A stretch of DNA of 41,834 nucleotides from JANXSS01 sp040385645 (GTDB lineage Bacteria > Pseudomonadota > Gammaproteobacteria > Burkholderiales > Burkholderiaceae_D). Within the stretch, counting starts at the first letter, position 1, and the number at the start of each line of letters is the position of its first letter. The translations under genes were made by a program, and so were the position numbers. The notes under the pieces are model-generated. The model had not been told where the DNA came from and did not search any database. It saw only the letters and a list, made by a program, of their open reading frames with translations. Below are positions 24,605 through 33,111 of the stretch, piece by piece. The DNA is taken from the NCBI GenBank assembly GCA_040385645.1, contig JAZKGZ010000019.1, forward strand, positions 1 to 41,834. Reading direction: 5' to 3'.

Positions 24605-25628
24605 GAGCCGTTGCCGGCACTAGCGGCGGTGCGTCTTCGCGGTCGTCCTCGGTGCCGTATTCGGTATCGAATGCGCCGGCTTCCAACCCGTTTTGTTGCA
24701 ACCAGCGCACCATGGTCGAAATCTGGCCATGGGTGACGATCACACGTGATGCACCCGAAGCACCGATTGCCTGCATCAACCCCGGCCAGTCGGCATGGTC
24801 CGACAGCACGAAACCACGGTCGACGCTACGTCTTCTTCGGGCACCGCGCACCTGCATCCAGCCGCTGGCGAAGGCATCGCTATAATCGCCGAATCGTTTT
24901 ATCCAGGGTGAACCGCCAGCAGCCGGTGGCGCGATGACGAGTGCCCGCTTGAACAGGCTCTTGTCGGTGACGTCCGTGGCCAGTAACGTCGCTGGCAATG
25001 CCACGCCGGCTTCGCGGTAGACGTTGTTGAGCGGCTCGGCAGCGCCATGGCAGATGATCGGGCCGATCGAGGCATCGATGCCGTGCAAAATACGCTGCGC
25101 CTTGCCGAAGGAATAGCAATACAAAACGCTGGCCCGCCCTTGCTCAGCATTGCTGCGCCACCATTGGTTGATGTCAGCATAAATTTCTGCTTGTGGCAGC
25201 CAACGATAGATCGGCATGCCGAACGTCGATTCCGTAATAAACGTTTCGCACCGCACCGGTTCGAACGGTGCGCAGGTGCCATCATCCTCGACCTTGTAAT
25301 CGCCTGATGCAACCCACACTTCACCACGATACTCGAGCCGTACTTGCGCAGAGCCGAGCACATGGCCGGCCGGATGCAGTGAAATCGTTACACCGTTGTG
25401 CGTTACGGTTTGACCGTAATCGAGGGCGTCCAGGGTGATGGTGCCGAGCCGGGCGCGCAAGATTCCCTCACCGGGTGCTGCCGCCAGGTAATGACCATGC
25501 CCGGTACGAGCATGGTCTGCATGCGCATGGGTAATGACGGCACGTTCCACCGGACGCCAGGGGTCGATATAGAACTGCCCGGGAACACAGTAAAGGCCTT
25601 CTTTACGAGCAACTACGAGATCGGTCAT
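24597..25628 (-). CDS. Ligase-associated DNA exonuclease (metallo-beta-lactamase fold)
   Basis: The 343-residue product has the metallo-beta-lactamase signature THAHADHAR with His34, His36, Asp38 and His39, a further ligand in LHPAGHVLGSAQ, and the beta-CASP-like C-terminal part ending with VIVTHGQ. Enzymes of this group (Exo of the Lhr/ligase cluster, SNM1-like) trim DNA ends. The ATG at 25628 gives the family start MTDLVV; a start 16 codons upstream adds an unlike extension. It is the first gene of the operon. The 285-base AT-rich gap to folE must hold the promoter; I see no LexA-type site in it. Confidence 0.92.
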   Translation of the reverse strand: MTDLVVARKEGLYCVPGQFYIDPWRPVERAVITHAHADHARTGHGHYLAAAPGEGILRARLGTITLDALDYGQTVTHNGVTISLHPAGHVLGSAQVRLEYRGEVWVASGDYKVEDDGTCAPFEPVRCETFITESTFGMPIYRWLPQAEIYADINQWWRSNAEQGRASVLYCYSFGKAQRILHGIDASIGPIICHGAAEPLNNVYREAGVALPATLLATDVTDKSLFKRALVIAPPAAGGSPWIKRFGDYSDAFASGWMQVRGARRRRSVDRGFVLSDHADWPGLMQAIGASGASRVIVTHGQISTMVRWLQQNGLEAGAFDTEYGTEDDREDAPPLVPATAHA

Positions 25629-25913
25629 GCAAATAGTCCACTCAGAGCAGCGATAAAAATTTACAAGTAGCGGCAACGCAAAGCTGCAACAAGTAGTCTG
25701 GCAGTAAAGCCGCCATAAATGCTACCTAACTCCACCGTCACAGAAAAATGGCTAGCGCGCTTAAGCGAACGCGCATGCAAAAAATATAGCTCCAGGTAAA
25801 TATTACGACACATAAACGCAATTTGCCGGTGGCAGACGGCTTCCAAGGATTTGCGGTAGCATCGAGATAGCTAAAAAGTTTCCTAAAGTAATTTATTTGA
25901 TGAAAGAAAAGGT

Positions 25914-26480
25914 ATGTCGGATCAGCAATTCTCAGAAATCGATTGGCAGCGCTTTCTGACCAGCCTCGGTGAAGATGCGCAGCGCCCTGGTCTGCTAGAG
26001 ACGCCTGCTCGTGTTACGAGGGCTTGGAAACATTGGACTTCCGGTTACGCACAAGACCCAGCGACGTTACTCAAAGTGTTTGAAGATGGTGCCGAGCAAT
26101 ACAATGAATTGATCGTGGTGCGTGGCATACCGGTATATAGCCACTGCGAGCATCATCTCGCACCATTCTTTGGTAAGGCCACCATCGGCTACCTGCCGGC
26201 CGGCAAGATCGTCGGGCTTTCCAAGCTCACTCGTCTAGTGGACTGTTTCGCCAAGCGCCTGCAGGTGCAAGAGCGGCTCACCAGCCAGATCGCCACTGCT
26301 CTCATGACGCATCTGGAGCCGAAGGCGGTCGGCGTCGTGGTGCGTTGTCGTCATCTTTGTATGGAGAGCCGCGGTATCCGCACGCCTGGTGAGGAAACCA
26401 TCACCTCGGCAATGCTGGGCGAATTGCAGCCCAACCTGGGCTTACGCACGGAGTTTTTAGCGCTGGCGCGTGAAGGCTGA
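25914..26480 (+). CDS. folE: GTP cyclohydrolase I
   Basis: FolE converts GTP to 7,8-dihydroneopterin triphosphate, the first step of folate synthesis. The 188-residue product has all catalytic motifs: SHCEHHLAPF, with the zinc Cys and His residues at about 76-80, GYLPAGKIVGLSKLTRLV, the QERLTSQIA helix and the second zinc Cys in VVVRCRHLCMESRG. The ATG has an AAGG-like site upstream. It is a single-gene unit and converges exactly on the histidine kinase gene, with no spacer between the two stop codons. The sequence belongs to the shorter FolE form. Confidence 0.97.
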   Translation: MSDQQFSEIDWQRFLTSLGEDAQRPGLLETPARVTRAWKHWTSGYAQDPATLLKVFEDGAEQYNELIVVRGIPVYSHCEHHLAPFFGKATIGYLPAGKIVGLSKLTRLVDCFAKRLQVQERLTSQIATALMTHLEPKAVGVVVRCRHLCMESRGIRTPGEETITSAMLGELQPNLGLRTEFLALAREG

Positions 26481-27626
26481 TCAGCGCCTGGTCAATTTGG
26501 ATGCAGCGTCACCGCTGGCCGGTAGTGGTATATGAATCGCCACGGTTGTACCAGTGCCAGCATTGTCGTTGATCGAGATGCTACCGCCTAAAAACGCAGC
26601 ACGCTCGCGTAACCCACGCAGTCCATAGGTTTTGGTATTGTCGAGCCGGGCGAGGTTGATTCCCACACCGTCGTCACGCACGGTCAGCGCCAGTCGGTCT
26701 TCGTCGATATCCAGGATTACTTCGACACGGCTTGCCTTGGCATGCTTGGCGACGTTATTCAAAATTTCCTGCAACATCCGGTAGATAGCGATATCGAGCT
26801 TGCCATCGATGGGCAACTCTTCATCCGGTAAGCTGACTTTGCAAGACAGCCCCGACTGCTCACCGAATTCTGCCAACAACTCGCTGATCGCCGTCTTCAA
26901 GCCAAAAAGATCCAGCATGGTCGGACGCAGCCGGGTTTGCATGCGGCGCGTGCTGGCAACAACTTCCGATAACAACGTCTGAATTTTTGTCTTGCGTGTC
27001 GACCATTTCTCATCGTCCGGAAACAAGCTGTAAGCGCCTTGCAAATGCATCGATAACGATGTCAGCGTCGCGCCCATGTCATCGTGCAATTCACGGGCGA
27101 TTGCCCGTTTTTCTTCTTCCCGAATCGTTTCGATATGGTTTGTAAGTTCGCGCAGCGTGGCGGTGCGCTCAGCGATGGTAGCTTCGAGCTGCAGCTCGCG
27201 CGCGCGCAGCGAATCTTCTGCAAGTTTTCTGGCGGTGATGTCGGTACCGATACCCACCACACCCATGAGCTTGCCATCGCTGCCGAACCAAGGCGACTTG
27301 GTGGTGGAATAGGTGCGCACCCCGGGTGCCATATGCAGCGTTTGCTCCAACGTCAGCGTTTTACACTGCTGCATTACCCAACGATCGTCGCGGTCGATGC
27401 GGTCGGCTTCTTCGGCGTCGGGCAGCAACTCACAACTTCTGCGATGCATGGCTTCCTCGCGCGTCATACCCAACTCGCGCAGTGTCGAAGGATTCGCAAA
27501 AATCAACTCGCCATGACAATTCTTGACGAAAATCAGATCGTTAGTATTGTCGCTGACGGCAACCAGCAAGGCGCTGTTGGCAAGCAGATCATGATCGATG
27601 GTTGTCAAAAAAGCTCCTGTTGCCAT
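26481..27626 (-). CDS. PAS-domain sensor histidine kinase, NarX/DegS type (HisKA_3)
   Basis: The 381-residue cytoplasmic kinase has a PAS domain at about residues 15-135 (LIFVKNCHGELIFANPSTLRELGM...VGIGTDITARK), a coiled-coil linker at 136-170, a HisKA_3 dimerisation domain with phospho-acceptor His181 in ARELHDDMG, and a HATPase domain with NVAKHAKASRVEV and DDGVGINL. There is no membrane segment, so the signal is intracellular. The family normally pairs with NarL/FixJ-type response regulators, but none lies beside it, so it is an orphan here. ATG 27626 lacks a ribosome site and follows a GCGGCA/TGCCGC hairpin. A TTG at 27608 has AGGAG five bases upstream and is a real alternative. Confidence 0.9.
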   Translation of the reverse strand: MATGAFLTTIDHDLLANSALLVAVSDNTNDLIFVKNCHGELIFANPSTLRELGMTREEAMHRRSCELLPDAEEADRIDRDDRWVMQQCKTLTLEQTLHMAPGVRTYSTTKSPWFGSDGKLMGVVGIGTDITARKLAEDSLRARELQLEATIAERTATLRELTNHIETIREEEKRAIARELHDDMGATLTSLSMHLQGAYSLFPDDEKWSTRKTKIQTLLSEVVASTRRMQTRLRPTMLDLFGLKTAISELLAEFGEQSGLSCKVSLPDEELPIDGKLDIAIYRMLQEILNNVAKHAKASRVEVILDIDEDRLALTVRDDGVGINLARLDNTKTYGLRGLRERAAFLGGSISINDNAGTGTTVAIHIPLPASGDAASKLTRR

Positions 27627-27783
27627 GTTGGTCGCGGCAGGTTTTACATGCCGCTGGAAAAAAGCTTTTGCAGACTACCATAGAGCTTGTTCACGAAATA
27701 GTCGCATGACCGGCGGCTCGCACATCATTCGACGGATGGCATATCATGGCGACCCGTTTATTGACAAAAGCCAAGGAAGCTTC

Positions 27784-29034
27784 ATGGGGAATGCGTGCGG
27801 CATGGACTTCGGCACGTCCAACTCCACCGTTGGCTGGTGCCGGCCAGGCAAACCGACCTTGCTTAATCTTGAAGACGGCAAGTCGACCCTGCCTTCGGTC
27901 ATATTTTTTAATGCCGATGAAGAAACCGTGCATTTCGGCCGCGCAGCGCTCGCAACGTATCTAAGCGGTAGCGAAGGCCGCTTGATGCGCTCCATGAAAA
28001 GCTTGCTCGGCACTAGCTTGATCGATGGCCAAACCGAAGTGATGGGCCGGGCGCTGCCGTTTCGCAAGTTGTTGGCACAATTTCTGGCAGAACTGAAACG
28101 ACGTGCCGAAGGCGACGCCCAACGCTCTTTCGAATCTGTCGTCATCGGCCGGCCGGTGCACTTTATCGACGACGACCCGGTTGCCGACCAGCTGGCGCAA
28201 TCGACGCTCACAGACCTATTGCGCACCGCAGGATTTCGACATGTCGAGTTCCAATACGAGCCGATTGCCGCTGCCTTCGATTACGAATCGACGATCACGA
28301 AAGAAGAGCTGGTTCTAGTAGCCGACGTTGGCGGAGGCACCACCGATTTCTCTTTAATAAGACTTGCGCCTGCAAGCGCCCAAAGCGCCGACCGGCGGGG
28401 AGACATACTTGCCAGCGCCGGCGTGCACATCGGCGGTACGGATTTCGATAAATATTTAAGCCTGTCATCGGTAATGCCGCATCTGGGCATGGGTTCGCTA
28501 TTGAAAAACGGTAGTGAAGTGCCGTCGAGTTATTACTTCAATTTGGCCACTTGGCACACCATTAATCTAGTCTATACGCAAAAAATCTGGACCCAGTTGC
28601 AGGATGTGCTGCACGACGCCACCGAGCGCGGCAAGCTGGAAGGTTTGCTGGATTTGGTCAAACAACGTGCCGGGCATTGGCTGGCCATCAAGGTCGAGGA
28701 AGGCAAAATCGGGTTGTCGGATTCCGCAGCGTTGGCCTTGCCTCTCGAACGGTTGATGCACATGCATGTAGTGAATCTGACGCGCGTGGGTTTTGATAAA
28801 GCAATCGAGCATCTAGTGACGCGCATCGGTGACACAGTCGGTAATCTATTGAACGATGCCGGCATTGCCGCCGAAGCGGTGGATACGGTGTTTTTTACCG
28901 GCGGTTCGAGTGGGGTGCCATTGTTGCGGGCGAAGATCGGTAGTTTGATGCCGGGCACCAGAATAGTCGAGGGGGATTTATTCGGTAGTATCGGTGCCGG
29001 GTTGGCGTTAGATGCTGCGAGAAAATTCGGTTAG
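27784..29034 (+). CDS. Hsp70-family chaperone, YegD-like
   Basis: The 416-residue product covers the actin-like ATPase domain of Hsp70 without the usual substrate-binding half, as in E. coli YegD. Key motifs are MDFGTSNSTVG (phosphate 1), FQYEPIAAAFDYE, VADVGGGTTDFSLI (phosphate 2), HIGGTDFDKYL and FFTGGSSGVPLLR (adenosine). ATG 27784 was chosen because AAGGAAG lies just upstream and the ATPase motif begins eight residues later; a longer frame upstream does not look coding. It is a single gene between divergent and co-directional neighbours. The client proteins are unknown. Confidence 0.9.
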   Translation: MGNACGMDFGTSNSTVGWCRPGKPTLLNLEDGKSTLPSVIFFNADEETVHFGRAALATYLSGSEGRLMRSMKSLLGTSLIDGQTEVMGRALPFRKLLAQFLAELKRRAEGDAQRSFESVVIGRPVHFIDDDPVADQLAQSTLTDLLRTAGFRHVEFQYEPIAAAFDYESTITKEELVLVADVGGGTTDFSLIRLAPASAQSADRRGDILASAGVHIGGTDFDKYLSLSSVMPHLGMGSLLKNGSEVPSSYYFNLATWHTINLVYTQKIWTQLQDVLHDATERGKLEGLLDLVKQRAGHWLAIKVEEGKIGLSDSAALALPLERLMHMHVVNLTRVGFDKAIEHLVTRIGDTVGNLLNDAGIAAEAVDTVFFTGGSSGVPLLRAKIGSLMPGTRIVEGDLFGSIGAGLALDAARKFG

Positions 29035-29100
29035 TGGAAGTGGCAATCAAACACCAGCAGCGTAATCGTTCATACGAGTGTGTGAAAAAATATAACCGCA

Positions 29101-31218
29101 ATGTTAAAAAAAAGTAAAACAAGAGACAAAACGGTTAAGTTATTGGCTACTAACAAGTGCGTAGAGGCGCGAGAATTACTCGAAGCTCACCTGACGCAAG
29201 CGCCCGATGATATGGATGCATGGTTATTGCTTGCCGTTGCATTGCAACGCAGTAATATGAATGATGCAGCGCTGGGCTGCTATACACGATTGATTGCGCA
29301 TCAGCCCGACCACCGAGACGCCCACTATAATCTCGCTTTGCTCTACGCAGGGCAAGGCAACTACTTTGCCGCTCAGCCACACCACGATCATGCCGTGGTC
29401 AGTGCGCCGGGCAATCCCTGGTCCTATATCAATCGCGGAATCAATCGAGTTGCATTGTGTGATCCGGCAGCTGCATTGCATGATTTCGACGAAGCATTAC
29501 GTTTAAATCCAAGGCTTGTAGAGGCCATGGTCAACCGTGCCCACGTGTTACGCGCGCTCGGCCGGCACCTCGAGGCTTCGTCTGAATACAAACGTGCATT
29601 GCAGTTGCAGCCTGATAATTCCGAAATTTTATTTCAGCTTGGTGCGGTTGCAATGCAGTTGGAAAAATTCGACGAAGCACTTGCTCATTACACCTGCGTT
29701 CTAGCCATCTCACCGATGGATGTTGCGGCTTTGCACAACAAAGCCGTTGCGCTGGAAAAAATCGGTCTTTACTTGCAACAAGTAGCGACTTTGCAAACGC
29801 TGCTATGCCAAGCACCCCACTATCCATTCGCGTTGGGAAAGCTGTTGTTTGCAAAATTGCGCAATTGTGATTGGGAAGGGCTCGAGCATTTGATCGGCGA
29901 CATCGAGCGCGCTATTGAAGCTGGCGAACCCGCAGTCGAACCGTTTATCTATCAACTGGTCGCCACCTCCGAATCGCTGGTCCAGCGTTGTGCCGAAATT
30001 CATACCGCCACGCTGTTTCCCCAAAAAATCCCGAGTTCAAATCCAGTTTCTTGCGTACCGCCGCTGCAGCCAATAGGTCGAAAAATACGTGTTGGTTATG
30101 TCAGTAGCGATTTTCGGCAGCAGGCGTTGGCAGTCTTGGCGGTTGGCCTTTTCGAGGCACACGACAAAACGAAATTTGACATCATTTTATTTGACCGTGG
30201 TGGCCACGAGCCCAGCGATTTACGAGTACGCATACTTGCTGCAAGTACCGAAGTAGCCGACATCAGCAAGCTTACACACGATCAGGCGTGTGCACAGATT
30301 CGTGCGGCGGCCGTCGATATTTTGGTCGATTTCAATGGTTTCATAGGAGTCAGTAACCAGCCTTTGTTCAGTACCCGCCCTTGCCCAATCCAAGTAAATT
30401 ATCTGCGTTCCCCCGGTACCTTGGGCGCTAGCTATATGGACTATATCGTAGCCGATGCGACCGTCATTCCACCCGGCCATGAAAAGTACTACACCGAAAA
30501 AGTCGTTCGCCTGCCGGGTACTTATCAAGTCAATGATGCAGCATGCAAAATTTTCCCAACAAACGTTGGCCGTGCTGAATTGGGCTTTCCAGAACACGGC
30601 TTTGTCTTTGCATGTTTCAACAACGGTTTCAAGATTTCACCGGCTATCTTTGCGTTGTGGATGCGTCTGTTGCAGCGCTTGCCCGATGCAGTACTCTGGC
30701 TGATTGAAGACGATCCAATAGCCCGTCAAAATTTGGAATCGGCAGCATCTCGACTTGGCATAAATCATGAGCGCTTGGTTTTTACACGGCGGGTGCCACT
30801 TCAGGAGCACTTTGCACGTCAGCGTCTGGCCGATTTGTTTTTAGATACGCTCCAATACAATGCACACGCTACCGCGAGTGCTGCATTGTGGTCGGGCTTG
30901 CCAGTTTTGACCTGCATGGGGCATACCTTTGCTGCTCGGGTGGGGGCGAGCTTGCTGCGCGCTATCGGTTTGCCCGAACTGATCACCCACTCGTTGTCTG
31001 ACTACGAAGAACTCGCGTTTGCGTTGGCAAGTGATCCAGCACGTTTGACTTACTTGCGCCAGCGGCTCGATGCCAATCGCCTGATTTGGCCACTTTTCGA
31101 TACACCCCGGGTAACCCGGCACCTTGAAACCGCCTATTGCTTTATGTATGAGCGTTCCCGAGAGGGATTGCCCCCAGAACATTATTCGGTTGTCGATACG
31201 GGTTCGTGTGTGCCTTAA
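29101..31218 (+). CDS. TPR-containing GT41 (OGT/SPINDLY-like) glycosyltransferase
   Basis: GT41 enzymes transfer sugars, usually GlcNAc or glucose, from a nucleotide donor to proteins. The 705-residue product has about eight TPR-like helical repeats at residues 8-245, then a linker and a GT-B catalytic region from about 325. Conserved blocks are present: RVGYVSSDFR, ILVDFNGF, PGTLGASYMDYI, FNNGFKISP with Lys511, and DTLQYNAHATASAALWSGLPVLT. The histidine that normally follows SxDFxx (His498 in human OGT) is replaced by Gln341, and the GHT-like motif reads GFI, so the catalytic chemistry may differ. It precedes the TpsB-TpsA pair, as HMW1C (also GT41) accompanies HMW1A/B adhesins, suggesting it modifies the exoprotein. 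No SD-type site is obvious. Confidence 0.85.
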   Translation: MLKKSKTRDKTVKLLATNKCVEARELLEAHLTQAPDDMDAWLLLAVALQRSNMNDAALGCYTRLIAHQPDHRDAHYNLALLYAGQGNYFAAQPHHDHAVVSAPGNPWSYINRGINRVALCDPAAALHDFDEALRLNPRLVEAMVNRAHVLRALGRHLEASSEYKRALQLQPDNSEILFQLGAVAMQLEKFDEALAHYTCVLAISPMDVAALHNKAVALEKIGLYLQQVATLQTLLCQAPHYPFALGKLLFAKLRNCDWEGLEHLIGDIERAIEAGEPAVEPFIYQLVATSESLVQRCAEIHTATLFPQKIPSSNPVSCVPPLQPIGRKIRVGYVSSDFRQQALAVLAVGLFEAHDKTKFDIILFDRGGHEPSDLRVRILAASTEVADISKLTHDQACAQIRAAAVDILVDFNGFIGVSNQPLFSTRPCPIQVNYLRSPGTLGASYMDYIVADATVIPPGHEKYYTEKVVRLPGTYQVNDAACKIFPTNVGRAELGFPEHGFVFACFNNGFKISPAIFALWMRLLQRLPDAVLWLIEDDPIARQNLESAASRLGINHERLVFTRRVPLQEHFARQRLADLFLDTLQYNAHATASAALWSGLPVLTCMGHTFAARVGASLLRAIGLPELITHSLSDYEELAFALASDPARLTYLRQRLDANRLIWPLFDTPRVTRHLETAYCFMYERSREGLPPEHYSVVDTGSCVP

Positions 31219-31280
31219 AGCAATTAAAACGTGATTATTGTTGCAACCTTCTCACAATTTGCAAATAGTCAACATTTTGA

Positions 31281-31310
31281 TTGATTTGGATTTGTATGCC
31301 GACTTAGAAT
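31281..31310 (+). promoter_or_regulatory. Predicted sigma70-type promoter of the tpsB-cdiA operon
   Basis: TTGATT (31281-31286) and TAGAAT (31305-31310) with an 18-base spacer lie 72 bases before the tpsB ATG, in the only non-coding gap upstream of the operon. The match is good but was read by eye only. Confidence 0.4.
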
Positions 31311-31381
31311 CTGGCACCCGCCAGCATTAGGCACAAATCGCTCTCAATTAAAGAGGGCTAACACTCTCTTCGATTGTGGTT

Positions 31382-33082
31382 ATGTTAAAAATGACGTTAA
31401 TGGTGTGCTTATCAAGCATACCTGCTGTCGTGTGTTGGTCTGCGGCACCGGAAGATGCAGCAGCCACTGATATTCAGCAACAACTGCGTCAGCAAGAGCG
31501 CGATCAAGCGCTGCGACGCCAGCAATCCCAAACCCCCGACGTTCAGCTGCAGACGAAGCGGCAAGAGCAAAACGAACGCTTGCCGACAAACGAAGCGCCC
31601 TGTTTCAAAATTCATACCATTGTATTGCAGGGCGAATCGGCCGAGTTGTTTCAATGGGCCTTAGCTGCAGCAAGCCCGCCCGAAGACCCGGCCATAGGAA
31701 GCTGCTTGGGTGGACAGGGTATCAACCTGGTCATGAAGCGTGTACAAAACGCGATCGTTGAACGGGGTTACGTGACAACGCGGGTGGTGGCGGGTCAGCA
31801 AAATCTGGGCAGTGGAACTTTTACGTTGACGTTGATCCCTGGCCGGGTTCGCGACATTGGTTTTGCCGCAAACACATCGTCAAAAGCTTCCTATCAAAAC
31901 GCATTGCCAATTGCCGCCGGCGATTTGCTGAACCTACGCGATTTGGAACAGGGCCTGGAAAATTTCAAACGCCTTCCCACTGCAGAAGCCGACATCCGCA
32001 TCGTGCCATCGGCGACACCAGATGCAACGGCCGGCGACAGCGATATAGAAATTACATGGCAACAGGGACGCCCATATCGGGTGGCGTTGTTTGTGGATGA
32101 CAGTGGCACTAAATCGACCGGCCGTTACCAGGGGGGCGCAACCCTTTCAATCGACCACGCTTTGACGTTGAACGATGTTTTTTATGTTGGGCTCAACCAT
32201 GGCCTGAGCAATGGCAGCAAGCGTGGCACGCGCGGCGCAAATGTTCATTATTCGATTCCATTCGACTACTGGCTATTTGGCGTAAGCGCCAGCAACAATC
32301 GTTATCTGCAAACAGTGCAAGGGGTCGATCAGACTTACCAGTACAGCGGCAATAGTAGTACTGCAGAGGTCAAGCTCTCTCGTCTGGTCTATCGCGATGC
32401 CGTGCGAAAAACAACTTTGTCCGCAAAGAGCTGGCTGCGTATGTCAAAAAACTTTTTGGACGATACTGAAATCGATCTCCAGCGACGCCGCACTGCAGGC
32501 TGGGAAGTCAGCGCAAATCATCGGGAGTTCATCGGCTTTGGCACGCTTGATACGAATCTGACGTACCGGCGCGGCACCGGCGCACTGGGTTCGCGTGCGG
32601 CACCTGAAGAGGCTTCGGGGGAAGGTACCGCCCGACCACGGCTGTGGGTTGCGGATGCGCAGTTGATAACGCCGCTGACCGTTGCCGGCCAATCCTTGCG
32701 TTATGTCGGTGCTGTCCGGGCGCAGTGGAGCCGTAGCACACTCGTGCCACAAGACCGCTTCGTGATCGGTGGGCGTTACTCAGTGCGTGGCTTTGACGGC
32801 GAAAGCGTTCTCCTGGGCGACCGTGGATGGCTAATTCGCAATGACATCGGCCTGGCAATCGGTGACGGCGCCGAAGCGTATCTGAGCATCGATTACGGGC
32901 AAGTGAGCGGTCCATCCAGCGCAAAACTCGTTGGCACCACGCTCGCTGGTGCAGTGATCGGCGTGCGTGGTGCCAAGGCCAGCGTCAACTACGACCTGTT
33001 TGCCGGCGCGCCACTCAAAAAACCAGCTGCATTACGAACCGCATCGGTTACATCGGGCTTCAATCTTTCGCATAGCTTTTAA
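31382..33082 (+). CDS. Two-partner secretion outer-membrane transporter (TpsB, FhaC/CdiB type)
   Basis: TpsB proteins are 16-stranded barrels that export the TpsA partner across the outer membrane. The 566-residue product has a signal peptide ending near CWSAA, a charged Gln/Arg/Glu-rich plug-helix region at 30-65 (QQQLRQQERDQALRRQQS), POTRA domains at about 75-230 (FKIHTIVLQGESA...; LNLRDLEQGLENFKRLP), and a barrel to the C-terminal Phe (GFNLSHSF). The family motif VIGGRYSVRGFDGE is present at about residues 460-475. ATG 31382 is used; GTG 31376 is possible. The exoprotein gene follows 29 bases downstream, a typical pair. Confidence 0.95.
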   Translation: MLKMTLMVCLSSIPAVVCWSAAPEDAAATDIQQQLRQQERDQALRRQQSQTPDVQLQTKRQEQNERLPTNEAPCFKIHTIVLQGESAELFQWALAAASPPEDPAIGSCLGGQGINLVMKRVQNAIVERGYVTTRVVAGQQNLGSGTFTLTLIPGRVRDIGFAANTSSKASYQNALPIAAGDLLNLRDLEQGLENFKRLPTAEADIRIVPSATPDATAGDSDIEITWQQGRPYRVALFVDDSGTKSTGRYQGGATLSIDHALTLNDVFYVGLNHGLSNGSKRGTRGANVHYSIPFDYWLFGVSASNNRYLQTVQGVDQTYQYSGNSSTAEVKLSRLVYRDAVRKTTLSAKSWLRMSKNFLDDTEIDLQRRRTAGWEVSANHREFIGFGTLDTNLTYRRGTGALGSRAAPEEASGEGTARPRLWVADAQLITPLTVAGQSLRYVGAVRAQWSRSTLVPQDRFVIGGRYSVRGFDGESVLLGDRGWLIRNDIGLAIGDGAEAYLSIDYGQVSGPSSAKLVGTTLAGAVIGVRGAKASVNYDLFAGAPLKKPAALRTASVTSGFNLSHSF

Positions 33083-33111
33083 CTTACAAAACCTCCGTCT
33101 TAGGAACCAGC

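Noticed and set aside
27598..27783. Upstream extension of the YegD-like gene
   Set aside because: It overlaps the divergent kinase gene; the ATPase motif and ribosome site point to ATG 27784.
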